A stretch of 64,000 bases of DNA, from positions 310,001 through 374,000 of the forward strand of contig NZ_FRYK01000002.1 in assembly GCF_900148835.1 (NCBI RefSeq). The letters run 5' to 3'. This DNA comes from Flavobacterium cucumis. GTDB taxonomy: Bacteria > Bacteroidota > Bacteroidia > Flavobacteriales > Flavobacteriaceae. The position numbers and the translations under genes were made by a program. Positions 33,623 to 42,390 of the stretch are shown here, in pieces; positions within the stretch are counted from its first letter, which is position 1; every line of letters starts with the position of its first letter. The notes under the pieces are model-generated. The model was not told the DNA's origin and ran no database searches. It saw only the letters and a program-made list of their open reading frames with translations.

Positions 33623-34474
33623 CTATCGAATACACTTCAACAACAACTTATTCTTATCCCCATTAAAAATATTGACATCCACCATCCCCTCAATTCCTTG
33701 AATTTGAGCTTTTTCAGTAAATTGCCAAAACATCCAATCATCTTCTAAATGATTGCGCCAAAAATTATAATTGGCAATCCAAAGCGGATAATCCGAAAAC
33801 TCTTTTTTTAAAAAATCATTGTAATAACTTTCTCCTGAGTAAATAATAGGCCTAACATTATAATGCTGCTCTACTTTTTTCAACCAGCGACGCAATCCCA
33901 CTTTTAGACTATCAATTGATTGCGATTTTGGTAATTTTTCTATGTCCAAAACGGGTGGTAAATCTCCTTTTTGCAGCTTTACGGTCTTGATAAAATTCTC
34001 AGCTTGCGCTATGGAATTTTCATTGGGACGATAATAATGATATGCCCCACGAATCAATTGACGCTCTTTAGAAGCTTTCCAATTTTCGTTGAATCGCAAA
34101 TCTACTTTATCTTTTCCAGCAGTAGCTCTAACAAAAACAAAACACAATTCAAACGATTCATCAATATGATACGTTTGTTCCCAATCGATTTCACTTTGGT
34201 ATTCAGACACATCAAAACCTATAGCCTTGTCATCGTGTTTGTGCAACACTTCATAAATTCGGATATCGGCTAATTTCCGTTCTTCTCTGGAAAGTGCGGC
34301 AACATTTTTATCGGTCTTAAAACCCAAATAATACAAAAAGCCATCGCGAAATTTATAAATCCCAATCGCAACAAAACAAAACAATACAAAAGAAATAACA
34401 TAGAAAATCCATTTGTTAGCGCTAGTGGATTTTCTTTTAGAAACAGGTTTACGTCTGTAGCTTTTGGACGCCAT
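33623..34474 (-). CDS. Glycoside hydrolase family 25 lysozyme, membrane-anchored
   Basis: A 283-residue protein. A basic N-terminus (S-K-S-Y-R-R-K-P) is followed by one transmembrane segment (about 22-44) that anchors the enzyme. The GH25 domain covers about 88-280, with G-F-D-V-S-E-Y-Q near the start, a V-R-A-T-A-G-K strand and the catalytic D-I-E in V-L-D-I-E-K-L. It should cleave the peptidoglycan glycan chain. Its ATG overlaps the pssA stop by one base, so the two are one operon. Confidence 0.87.
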   Translation of the reverse strand: MASKSYRRKPVSKRKSTSANKWIFYVISFVLFCFVAIGIYKFRDGFLYYLGFKTDKNVAALSREERKLADIRIYEVLHKHDDKAIGFDVSEYQSEIDWEQTYHIDESFELCFVFVRATAGKDKVDLRFNENWKASKERQLIRGAYHYYRPNENSIAQAENFIKTVKLQKGDLPPVLDIEKLPKSQSIDSLKVGLRRWLKKVEQHYNVRPIIYSGESYYNDFLKKEFSDYPLWIANYNFWRNHLEDDWMFWQFTEKAQIQGIEGMVDVNIFNGDKNKLLLKCIR

Positions 34475-35214
34475 TACGCCTTACTCGTCATTTTATTACT
34501 GATGATAGAAACTAGTACATAACTAATAATAATCAACGGAATAGCTACAAATCCTAGAATAAAAAAGGATAATAAAGAACCAATTAAAAACAAGATTTGC
34601 ATTTTATATTTCGCCCAAGTAAACTCTTTTATTTTCAAAGAAAACAATGGAATTTCGGCGTTTAAAATATAAGCACTAATTAAAGTAATCACTAGCAAAA
34701 CATAAGGATTGTATAAAACAGCCGTCAATATCTCGAAATCATTTGCATATTGAATCATTGGAATACTCATAATAACTAAAGCATTTGCTGGAGTTGGCAA
34801 TCCTATAAAAGAATCTGTCTGACGGGTATCAATATTAAAATTCGCCAAACGATAACAGGAGGCAATGGTGATTAAAAAACCCAAATAAGGTACAAATCCC
34901 ATATAAAACGTTTCTTCTGTCAACATGTACTCGGGTTGGGTTTGCTGAATATCTTCAAAAAGGCGAAACATCATCAATCCCGGAACTACACCACAAGTAA
35001 CCATATCGGCTAAAGAATCCAACTGCACACCTAAAGGGCCAGCCACATTGAATTTTCTAGCTAAAAATCCATCCCAAAAATCAAGAAAAATCCCCAAACA
35101 AACAAAAATAAAGGCTTCATCAAAATAACCTCTAAAAATGGCAATAATAGCCAATAAACCTGTTGACAAGTTCAATAAGGTAATAGCGTTAGGAATGTGT
35201 TTTTTAATTTGCAT
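34474..35214 (-). CDS. pssA: CDP-diacylglycerol-serine O-phosphatidyltransferase
   Basis: A 246-residue integral membrane enzyme making phosphatidylserine. The CDP-alcohol phosphatidyltransferase signature D-G-x2-A-R-x8-G-x3-D-x3-D is complete (D-G-F-L-A-R, then G, D-S-L-A-D). About seven hydrophobic segments are visible. The ATG at 35214 is preferred to the TTG two codons earlier. It is translationally coupled to the GH25 gene downstream. Confidence 0.9.
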   Translation of the reverse strand: MQIKKHIPNAITLLNLSTGLLAIIAIFRGYFDEAFIFVCLGIFLDFWDGFLARKFNVAGPLGVQLDSLADMVTCGVVPGLMMFRLFEDIQQTQPEYMLTEETFYMGFVPYLGFLITIASCYRLANFNIDTRQTDSFIGLPTPANALVIMSIPMIQYANDFEILTAVLYNPYVLLVITLISAYILNAEIPLFSLKIKEFTWAKYKMQILFLIGSLLSFFILGFVAIPLIIISYVLVSIISNKMTSKA

Positions 35215-35232
35215 ATTCAAAATTTAGAAGGA

Positions 35233-35385
35233 TTATTCAGGTTTTATATGTACAATTTTTTTCCCTTTCAAAACAACTAAATCACTATTCATCTGTTTCT
35301 TGAATAAGATTAACTTTTCATAAACTTTGTCCATACCAGCCAAAATCTTAACTTGTTGTTCCGAAATATTTTTATTTTTTTTCAT
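35233..35385 (-). CDS. 50-residue ORF overlapping the zeta-toxin gene; candidate antitoxin or accessory
   Basis: ATG at 35385 begins 14 bases before the end of the toxin reading frame and runs 50 codons to a TAA at 35233. The peptide starts M-K-K-N-K-N-I-S-E-Q-Q-V-K and ends V-L-K-G-K-K-I-V-H-I-K-P-E: a short amphipathic helix followed by a Lys-rich strand. The overlap suggests coupled translation with the toxin. Zeta antitoxins (epsilon) are usually upstream and longer, so its role as antitoxin is an inference. Confidence 0.5.
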   Translation of the reverse strand: MKKNKNISEQQVKILAGMDKVYEKLILFKKQMNSDLVVLKGKKIVHIKPE

Positions 35386-35955
35386 AATAACTTTTTAAAA
35401 AATTAAACTTTTGTTCGTTTAAAACGATAAGAGAAGACATTGTTGATTTTGAAGCTATTAATTCAGATTTCATTTGAGAATTATCAAAAATCATCAATTC
35501 ATCGACAATAGGCATATAAATTGAAAATAAATTCTTAATCCCATTAATATATCTTCTTTCAATAACATCTTTTGGAATGTTATGTCCTCCTTCTAAAACG
35601 CGCGTGGCTACTCTTTCTTTTGCCAGATCTATAGTCTGCAACCAAAAAAAGAGTAAAGTAACAGTATAGCCTTTATTTCTTGCCAATAAATTTTATTTTT
35701 ATAACTCTTAGTTGCTAAAGTAGTTTCAAATGCAAAACTTAATTTATCTTCTAATAAATTATTTATTCGACTAATCATGATTCTACCAGCTTTAACAGCA
35801 ACCTTCTCAGGTTGAAATGGCGACGAACCTTTTGCTATTTCATCAGCATTAACAAACTCTTTACAATCCAAAATCTCTGGTAATATGATAAAAGATGCAG
35901 TAGTTTTACCCGCACCATTGCATCCAGCGATGACATAAAGATTTTTATTTTCCAT
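35372..35955 (-). pseudogene. Zeta-toxin-like kinase gene broken by a frameshift
   Basis: Two overlapping frames read as one zeta toxin (UDP-N-acetylglucosamine kinase family). The first (from 35955) starts M-E-N-K-N-L-Y-V-I-A-G-C-N-G-A-G-K-T-T, holding the Walker A motif, and runs through F-A-F-E-T-T-L-A-T; it then leaves frame. The second continues A-R-N-K-G-Y-T-V-T-L-L-F-F-W-L-Q and R-V-L-E-G-G-H-N-I-P to the end, the normal C-terminal half. Restoring one T near 35688-35690 joins them. The second frame meets a stop just upstream, so it has no start of its own. It is either a pseudogene or a sequencing error. Confidence 0.7.
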
Positions 35956-35960
35956 CACAA

Positions 35961-35988
35961 CAAATATACCATTTTTGAAAAACAACAA
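35961..35988 (-). promoter_or_regulatory. Promoter of the zeta-toxin gene
   Basis: On the minus strand TATATTTG (35961-35968) and TTG (35986-35988), spacing 17 bp. The start site would be at or beside the ATG at 35955, so the mRNA would be nearly leaderless. A second -7 match, TACCTTTG, lies at 36013-36020. Confidence 0.5.
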
Positions 35989-36091
35989 AGAATACCTATT
36001 CTTAATTTAGAACAAAGGTAATACAATAAGTTAATACTTTTAGAGTTTACTATTTGAGAAATTTATTTCATCTTTGTAAAAAAAATTGGCA

Positions 36092-37165
36092 TTGAAAAAG
36101 ATCACTTTATACCTTCTAATTTGTCTTAGTTGCATTTCATATAGCCAAACCGTTCGAAAATATTCCAATGAATTCATGAATATTGGAGTAGACGCTGCGG
36201 CTTTGGGAATGTCAAATGCCGTAGTATCGCATACAGGTGATGTCAACTCAGGTTATTGGAATCCTGCAGGTTTATTGAAATTAGAAGACAAGCAATTCGC
36301 GCTAATGCATGCTAATTATTTTGCAAATATTGCCCAATACGATTATGCTGGTTTCGCAATGCCTATAGATGATAGAAGTGCAGTAGGAATTTCACTAATT
36401 CGTTTTGGTGTTGATGATATCTTGAATACTACCCAATTAATAGACAGCGAAGGTAACATTGATTACAATAGAATTTCTCTTTTCTCAACAGCTGATTATG
36501 GGTTAACCGTTTCGTATGCCAGAAGCTTACCCATCGAAGGATTAAATTACGGGGTAAATGCAAAAGTGATTCGAAGAATTATTGGAGATTTTGCCAATTC
36601 TTGGGGTTTTGGATTAGATCTTGGAATTCAATATATCAGCGAGGATGAAGACTGGAAATTTGGCTTAATGATTCGCGATATAACTACCACTTACAACACT
36701 TGGACCATTGACGAAGTAAAATATCAAGAGATTGCAGACGCCGTTCCAGGAGAAAATCAAGAATTACCTGAAACAAGCGAAATCACCCTTCCAAAAGCGC
36801 AATTTGGAATATCTAAAAAATGGATTATTCGCTATGACTACAGTTTGTTAGCAGCAACCAATTTAAACATGCAATTTACAAGAACAAACGATATTATTTC
36901 AACCAATACCGTGAGTATTGACCCAGCACTTGGTCTAGAGTTTGGGTACATCGATTTAGTTTATTTAAGAGCAGGAGTTGGAAATTTCCAACAAATTACC
37001 CAAATCGATAATTCAAACAAGTTAAGCTTTCAACCCAATATCGGATTAGGATTCAAATACAAAGGCATACAAGTAGATTACGCTTTAACCGATTTGGGCG
37101 ACCAAAGCGCGGCTTTGTATTCAAATATTTTCTCCTTAAAAGTCGATTGGGAATTGTTTAGATAA
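36092..37165 (+). CDS. PorV/PorQ-family outer membrane protein (T9SS-related)
   Basis: A 357-residue beta barrel. A signal peptide (ending S-Y-S-Q) precedes F-M-N-I-G-V-D-A-A-A-L-G-M-S-N-A-V-V, the N-terminal motif of the PorV/PorQ family (FadL fold) whose members shuttle cargo at the T9SS translocon; G-Y-W-N-P-A-G-L-L follows. The last residue pattern (V-D-W-E-L-F-R) fits a barrel. The start is a TTG; 36092 (M-K-K-I-T-L-Y) is preferred to 36086, since a variant -7 element (36069-36076) lies directly upstream. Whether it serves T9SS here is an inference. Confidence 0.75.
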   Translation: MKKITLYLLICLSCISYSQTVRKYSNEFMNIGVDAAALGMSNAVVSHTGDVNSGYWNPAGLLKLEDKQFALMHANYFANIAQYDYAGFAMPIDDRSAVGISLIRFGVDDILNTTQLIDSEGNIDYNRISLFSTADYGLTVSYARSLPIEGLNYGVNAKVIRRIIGDFANSWGFGLDLGIQYISEDEDWKFGLMIRDITTTYNTWTIDEVKYQEIADAVPGENQELPETSEITLPKAQFGISKKWIIRYDYSLLAATNLNMQFTRTNDIISTNTVSIDPALGLEFGYIDLVYLRAGVGNFQQITQIDNSNKLSFQPNIGLGFKYKGIQVDYALTDLGDQSAALYSNIFSLKVDWELFR

Positions 37166-37424
37166 TGAGTTATGGGTATTTGTTTATAGGTAATGGGTCA
37201 TAGGCAAACAAACTTGAAACTCGGAACCTGAATTGGAACCTGAAACAAAAACAATGCAAATCTAATGTGAGCTATGTCAAGTGAAACGTTTAAAACATAT
37301 ACAAAGTAAATCCTAATGCCTCTATGTGTTGAAAAAATCCGCTAAAACCATTGATTCGCCCAAGCGAACCCGTTTCATTCACCTGCCAAAAACCTGAAAC
37401 TTGAAACTTGAAACAAAATACTGT
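37166..37424. repeat. Intergenic repeat element, copy B, flanked by cttgaaac words
   Basis: 37271-37330 aligns with 33541-33597. The gap is bounded by tandem words of the form acttgaaac and cggaacctgaa (37210-37250 and 37390-37415). No coding potential or terminator is apparent. A TTG at 37401 that would extend the downstream gene lies inside these words and is rejected. Confidence 0.6.
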
Positions 37425-38546
37425 ATGACTAAAAAACTACTTTTCACCATTTTCACTATACTAAGCACCATCGCTTACTCCCAAAACATTTCGCTTTCCG
37501 AAAAAGCAAAAGTTAGCATTCTAACTTGTGGAACTGGTCCAGAATCGTATGCTATGTATGGTCATACGGGAATTCGTATTCAAGACAGTACAAAAGGAAT
37601 TGATGTGGTGTACAATTATGGTGCTTTTGATTTTAGAACACCAAATTTCATTGGAAAATTCATAAAAGGTGATTTACAATATTTTGTAACCAATGGCAGT
37701 TTTATCGATTTCTATTACAATTATCAAGCGGAAAATAGAGAAATTATGGAACAAGAATTGCAACTGAACCCTACCCAAATCAATCGTTTGTTCCAACAAT
37801 TAAACCATTCGGTTTATAGTGACGAACGCTTTTATACCTATAAATTTATTGATAGAAATTGCACTACAATGGTGGTTGATAAAATCAATGGAATCTTAGG
37901 AAAAGAATACATAAAATCGAACACTTCCAATCAATCCTATAGAGAAATTCTGTATCCGTATATGACCGATTTTTACATGAAATTAGGAATTCAATTGATT
38001 TTTGGTGCTAAAGTTGACGAACCTGCCACACGATTATTCCTCCCTTACGAATTCAAAGAAGCGATTTCGTACACTAAAGTTAACGGTAATGCAATAGAAA
38101 AGAGCAATAAAAGAATTTTGGAAGTCAGTAAACCAGAAGTGCCTTTCAATTGGATGAACTCAATATATTCCTTAATCGCCATCCTATTAGCTTTAGTATT
38201 AGCAAACAAAAAATGGATTCAAATCAGTTATTTTGTTTTCGCAGGTATATTGGGATTATTTTTCGCTTTAGTAGGCTTATACTCCCTTCACGAAGAAGTG
38301 TTGTGGAATTACAACATTTTGTTGTTCAATCCGCTTTTATTGGTATTCGCTTGGTACCTAAAAAAAGGAATTAAAGAAAGAATCGTACTGTCGGGACAAA
38401 TCATTTTGGCGATGTTATTACTATATCTCGCCTACATGACCACAAAAATTCATTTAGAAATTGTTTGGCCCTTTATCGCCTTACATTTTTATTGGATAGC
38501 AAAAATTGTGTTACAGATTAAAAAATCAAAATTAGCAAGCGGATAA
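37425..38546 (+). CDS. DUF4105 (Lnb-type periplasmic domain) membrane protein
   Basis: A 373-residue protein. A signal peptide (ending A-Y-S-Q, about residue 20) precedes a soluble domain with C-G-T-G-P-E-S-Y-A-M-Y-G-H-T-G-I-R-I and N-Y-G-A-F-D-F, the conserved start of the DUF4105/Lnb N-terminal family; R-N-C-T-T-M-V near residue 153 adds a conserved Cys. The C-terminal third has about five transmembrane segments. The function is unknown; a cysteine-peptidase-like fold is suspected from the invariant His and Cys. The start is the ATG at 37425. Confidence 0.8.
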   Translation: MTKKLLFTIFTILSTIAYSQNISLSEKAKVSILTCGTGPESYAMYGHTGIRIQDSTKGIDVVYNYGAFDFRTPNFIGKFIKGDLQYFVTNGSFIDFYYNYQAENREIMEQELQLNPTQINRLFQQLNHSVYSDERFYTYKFIDRNCTTMVVDKINGILGKEYIKSNTSNQSYREILYPYMTDFYMKLGIQLIFGAKVDEPATRLFLPYEFKEAISYTKVNGNAIEKSNKRILEVSKPEVPFNWMNSIYSLIAILLALVLANKKWIQISYFVFAGILGLFFALVGLYSLHEEVLWNYNILLFNPLLLVFAWYLKKGIKERIVLSGQIILAMLLLYLAYMTTKIHLEIVWPFIALHFYWIAKIVLQIKKSKLASG

Positions 38547-38580
38547 AACTGACTACTGAATACTGATAACTGAACACTAG
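38547..38580. repeat. Short actga word repeat
   Basis: The 34-base spacer is made of actgaata-, ctgataactga- and acactag-like words between two convergent genes. It is low-complexity and lacks a clear terminator. Confidence 0.5.
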
Positions 38581-39966
38581 TTACTGTCCTCTAAAAAACA
38601 AAACAGTACTGATCGTTTTTAAAAGAATATTGAGATCTAAGAATAAACTTCTATGCTTAATATAAAACAGATCATAACGAAGCTTCATTAAACTATCGTC
38701 TAAATTTGAGCCGTAAGGATAATTAACCTGTGCCCAACCGGTAAGCCCAGGTTTAATAACGTGACGCGTTTGATAAAGCGGAATTTGCTCTGCAATTTGC
38801 TCTACAAATATAGGGCGTTCAGGTCTTGGACCAATAATAGCCATTTCCCCTTTTAAAACATTAATAAACTGTGGAAATTCATCCAATCGCGTTTTTCGTA
38901 GAAATTTACCAAAAGGGGTAACCCGAACATCATTTACAGTTGAAAAAACAGCTCCATTAGTCTCTGCATTTTGAATCATGGTTCTCAGTTTATAAATGGT
39001 AAAAGGAATACCATTTTTCCCAACACGCTCCTGTGTATAAAAAAAACTTCCTTTATTTATAAACAGATTCACAAACCATAAGAAAGGAACCATTAAAATA
39101 AAAATGAATAAACCCAAAATTGAAAAAAATACATCAAAAAAACGGCTAAAAGAGACATATAATTTGTTATGGTTACTTCTACTGAAAGGAAAAAACTTAT
39201 ACAACTCTCGATCTTCAAAATGAATAGGCAAACGATAAGTGCTATATTCATAAATTTGATTGTACTTCCTAATTACCAATCCATTTTCAAGTAATCGTAA
39301 TAATTTTTTATATAACGATGCAGATGTTAACTTATGTTTAGAACTTGTAATTACAATTTCAGAGATAAAATGACGCGCTATAAAAACTTCTAAATCTTCC
39401 TCTGAAATTTTAAAAATTTTAGTCTCTTTTGGAAATTCATCTACTGCAATATAACCTACAACTTTATAATGTGGATTAAAATTAGATAACTCCTCAATTA
39501 GTTGATCTACATCTTTACTATTTCCAATGAATAATACATTCTTTAAAAAACGATTTGAAGCTAAAAAAACAATGTAAAAATAGCGCCATGCCAATAAAGA
39601 AAAGAAAATCGAAGAGAAAAAAAACAAAATTTGCAATCGATTAGAAGGCAACGTTGGGGTAAAAAAAGGTGTCAAAAGATAAAATAAAACCGTAAAACTT
39701 GATGTCAACACAACACTCTTGAAAATCTGAAATTGATTACTAGCTGTCTGTAAATTATACATTTCAAAAATGGAACCAAAGAAAAGCAAATAAAAACCCA
39801 ATACTAAGGTCCAATAAAAACTATTTTGTGTAACTCTAAAATAATCAAATTCAAAAAAATGACCTATCAACACCAGAGTAAAAACAGGAAATAACACATC
39901 TATAACACGCAAAAGTACTTTGCGCTCAGAAACTTCAAAATGTATTTTACTTGATGACATCACCAT
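38581..39966 (-). CDS. Undecaprenyl-phosphate sugar phosphotransferase (WcaJ/WbaP-like)
   Basis: A 461-residue polyprenyl glycosylphosphotransferase that starts exopolysaccharide repeat units by loading a sugar phosphate on undecaprenyl phosphate. Four to five N-terminal helices, a CoA-binding-like middle domain, a further helix near 280-300, and a C-terminal transferase domain are visible, with F-T-I-Y-K-L-R-T-M, L-D-E-F-P-Q-F-I-N-V-L-K-G-E-M and G-P-R-P-E-R-P. It is the likely last gene of the leftward polysaccharide run. Two close ATGs (39966, 39960) can start it. Confidence 0.93.
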   Translation of the reverse strand: MVMSSSKIHFEVSERKVLLRVIDVLFPVFTLVLIGHFFEFDYFRVTQNSFYWTLVLGFYLLFFGSIFEMYNLQTASNQFQIFKSVVLTSSFTVLFYLLTPFFTPTLPSNRLQILFFFSSIFFSLLAWRYFYIVFLASNRFLKNVLFIGNSKDVDQLIEELSNFNPHYKVVGYIAVDEFPKETKIFKISEEDLEVFIARHFISEIVITSSKHKLTSASLYKKLLRLLENGLVIRKYNQIYEYSTYRLPIHFEDRELYKFFPFSRSNHNKLYVSFSRFFDVFFSILGLFIFILMVPFLWFVNLFINKGSFFYTQERVGKNGIPFTIYKLRTMIQNAETNGAVFSTVNDVRVTPFGKFLRKTRLDEFPQFINVLKGEMAIIGPRPERPIFVEQIAEQIPLYQTRHVIKPGLTGWAQVNYPYGSNLDDSLMKLRYDLFYIKHRSLFLDLNILLKTISTVLFFRGQ

Positions 39967-40055
39967 TGTATTAAGTCCTATGCAAAGTAAAGATTTTTTA
40001 AATTAAAATCAGGAGCGATTTTTACTTTAAATTTTTAAAAAATTGTGAATATCTG

Positions 40056-41069
40056 TTACTTAAACAAAACTTTCCATTTCTCTTTAATCTTGTCCCAATC
40101 CATTTGAGAAACAAATTCCCGAGCACTTTTCTGATTTTTTTTTGCGACTTCTCCATGCGTGATTAAAAAATCTATGGCTTCGGCCATTTGGACACTATTC
40201 CCGTCATCCACTAAAAAAGCATTCTTTTGGTGAGTTAATAAAAAGGGGATGCCTCCTACACTTGTACTCACTACAACCAATCCCATAGCCATTGCCTCCA
40301 TAATACTCACAGGGGTGTTGTCAAAATGAGAGGTGTTTATGAAAATATCGTGTTCTTGCGCCAATTCCCACCAAACTTCTTTCTCGAGTTGTCCTGTAAA
40401 AGAAATCGAGACGCCTAACCGATTCGCTAGATCTTTTGTTTTTTGCAAACTTCCATCTTTATCAGGACCCACCATTGTAAGCATAGCGTCAGGATATTTT
40501 TGTTTTAAAAGCACCATAACTTCAACTGCCATTTCAGGGTTATAAATAGAAGCAAAAGCCCTGACCCAAAGTAATTTTGGGGCCAATTGCGCTCTTTCTT
40601 TGTAAACATATTTTTTGATTTCAATTGAATTGGGAATGAGTATAACATTCTTAAAACCTTCGCTCTCAAATATACTTTTCAAATAATTAGATGGGGCAAC
40701 ATTTTGATAAGCATTATCAAATATCATTTTTGAAATGCGTGGATTATTCTTTAATCTATTTGGCAAATTACCACCATGTAAAATCGGAAGATATCGTATT
40801 TTGAAAAATCGAGCCAATTGACTACAAATAAAAGCATACCAAAAAGCGGAAGTACTATAGGTGTCAATAATCAAGTACGAAACTGTATTCCTATACTTAA
40901 AAATCGCCAATACCATTCGGAATAATCGCAACACCGCATTTCTCTTATCAGAAGCACAATAAACCGTAAAACCAAGAGTCCGCAATTGCTCACTTAAAGT
41001 ATCAATTGTAGTCTTATTAAAACCGTGTTTAGACAGCTGATTCCCTAGATAAAGAAGTTTCATTTTCAT
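40056..41069 (-). CDS. Glycosyltransferase family 4 (GT-B)
   Basis: A 337-residue GT-B transferase. The N-terminal Rossmann domain (K-L-L-Y-L-G-N-Q-L-S-K-H-G) is shorter than usual; the C-terminal domain carries the E-x7-E-like motif in S-I-M-E-A-M-A-M-G-L-V-V-V-S-T-S-V-G-G-I-P, the donor-binding signature of GT4. It overlaps the end of the O-antigen ligase gene upstream by about 40 bases, so it is part of the same operon. Donor and acceptor are unknown. Confidence 0.88.
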   Translation of the reverse strand: MKMKLLYLGNQLSKHGFNKTTIDTLSEQLRTLGFTVYCASDKRNAVLRLFRMVLAIFKYRNTVSYLIIDTYSTSAFWYAFICSQLARFFKIRYLPILHGGNLPNRLKNNPRISKMIFDNAYQNVAPSNYLKSIFESEGFKNVILIPNSIEIKKYVYKERAQLAPKLLWVRAFASIYNPEMAVEVMVLLKQKYPDAMLTMVGPDKDGSLQKTKDLANRLGVSISFTGQLEKEVWWELAQEHDIFINTSHFDNTPVSIMEAMAMGLVVVSTSVGGIPFLLTHQKNAFLVDDGNSVQMAEAIDFLITHGEVAKKNQKSAREFVSQMDWDKIKEKWKVLFK

Positions 41070-42390
41070 CAATAAAGTTAACTTTCAAAAGTGAAAGTGC
41101 ATAAACAAAAGCAGGAGCCGCTAAACGCATGGCGGCATGATTAATGGTTAGCAACCAAAAAACAAGAAAAGAAATTACAAAAATATTTTGCCTATTATTC
41201 AAATACAAGAAAAACGGAGTAAACAGCAATATGACTAAGGCGAGGAGCCCAAACAAACCGTGCTCGGCTAACATTCGAGTAATTTCATTGTGAGAAGCAG
41301 CATCTACTCCAGTTGTCTCTAAACGATACTCCTTGTTTTTACCCACTCCTATTCCCAAAACAGGGTTATCCAAAAACATTTTAAATTCCGATGCTATCAA
41401 GCGCTCTCTTCCTGTTAATTTGCTCACTTTCTCCCTACCTCTTGCATCTTGATTTGCATAACGTTTATCAATCAAACCACTAGTCTGCACAGAACTATAT
41501 AACCAAATTCCAACCAAAGAAAATACACCAAAGACTACCAAACCAATAACTTTAGTTTTAGCATGTGATTTTGTATACCAAAGTATGAGCAACACCACTA
41601 CAATAATCATCACAAAACCGGTGATAATACCCCCTCTAGAAAATGTAACGATCCCTCTAAAGGTAATTACTATAAAAAAAAGAATATTGATATATCGAAT
41701 AATCGTGGTTTTAGAGTTCAAAACAATTTTAACAAAAAACAAAAAAATTCCAAAACCAAGTATTGTGGACACTTGATTGGGTCCAAACCCCCCCGAAGTT
41801 TCAAAATTCGACTCAGTATTCGTTACCACATCTTTTATACTAGGTGTGTAGAGAAACATATACACTAAAGTAGCCATTAAAGGATATGTAAAGGTATCCA
41901 ACAACGAAATCATTTGTTTATATGTCATCCTTCTTTCGTAACAATAGATAGCGCAAATCGCTAAAGTTACCGGACCAATGATATTAAATGTAATTGCTTT
42001 TCTTATATCGGTTTCAAAATTCAAGGTAAAAAAAGAAACCATTACCCCCGGAATAAGTAACAACCCAAAAACCCAATACAAGACAGCATTTTTGGAAAAT
42101 CCTCTATAAAACATCCCGATAATCAATATTCCGATAACACCATATTTTGCAAACTGTTCAAAAAAATTCCCTTCTGTCATTCTTAAAAAAACCTCAGCTG
42201 CCACCAAGTAGGCAGCAACATATAAAGCTTCATTGTTGGCATTTTTTCTTAAAATCACATAACGATATCCTACCAAAATAATTAAAATAGCGTATATTTT
42301 TGAAACAACTGGCACAAAAAATATAGCCAATCCAATAATTAAATGGATAAAAACAAGTTGTACATAATTAAAAGTTTCGTTTTTACTCAT
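41029..42390 (-). CDS. O-antigen ligase/polymerase-like membrane protein
   Basis: A 453-residue protein with about ten to twelve transmembrane segments and one large periplasmic loop (about 305-365). The loop contains T-G-R-E-R-L-I-A-S-E and N-P-V-L-G-I-G-V-G, and then S-H-N-E-I-T-R-M-L-A-E-H-G, which are the Wzy_C/O-antigen ligase family signature. It would polymerise or ligate surface glycan. It overlaps its neighbours on both sides. Confidence 0.88.
   Translation of the reverse strand: MSKNETFNYVQLVFIHLIIGLAIFFVPVVSKIYAILIILVGYRYVILRKNANNEALYVAAYLVAAEVFLRMTEGNFFEQFAKYGVIGILIIGMFYRGFSKNAVLYWVFGLLLIPGVMVSFFTLNFETDIRKAITFNIIGPVTLAICAIYCYERRMTYKQMISLLDTFTYPLMATLVYMFLYTPSIKDVVTNTESNFETSGGFGPNQVSTILGFGIFLFFVKIVLNSKTTIIRYINILFFIVITFRGIVTFSRGGIITGFVMIIVVVLLILWYTKSHAKTKVIGLVVFGVFSLVGIWLYSSVQTSGLIDKRYANQDARGREKVSKLTGRERLIASEFKMFLDNPVLGIGVGKNKEYRLETTGVDAASHNEITRMLAEHGLFGLLALVILLFTPFFLYLNNRQNIFVISFLVFWLLTINHAAMRLAAPAFVYALSLLKVNFIDENETSLSRESAV

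Noticed and set aside
35372..35686. Second half of the zeta toxin as an independent gene
   Set aside because: It lacks the Walker A, has only a TTG start, and a stop lies immediately upstream in frame; it is better explained as the frameshifted C-terminal part of the toxin.
37401..37424. TTG start extending the DUF4105 protein
   Set aside because: It lies in the cttgaaac word repeats and would place extra residues before the signal peptide; the ATG at 37425 is preferred.
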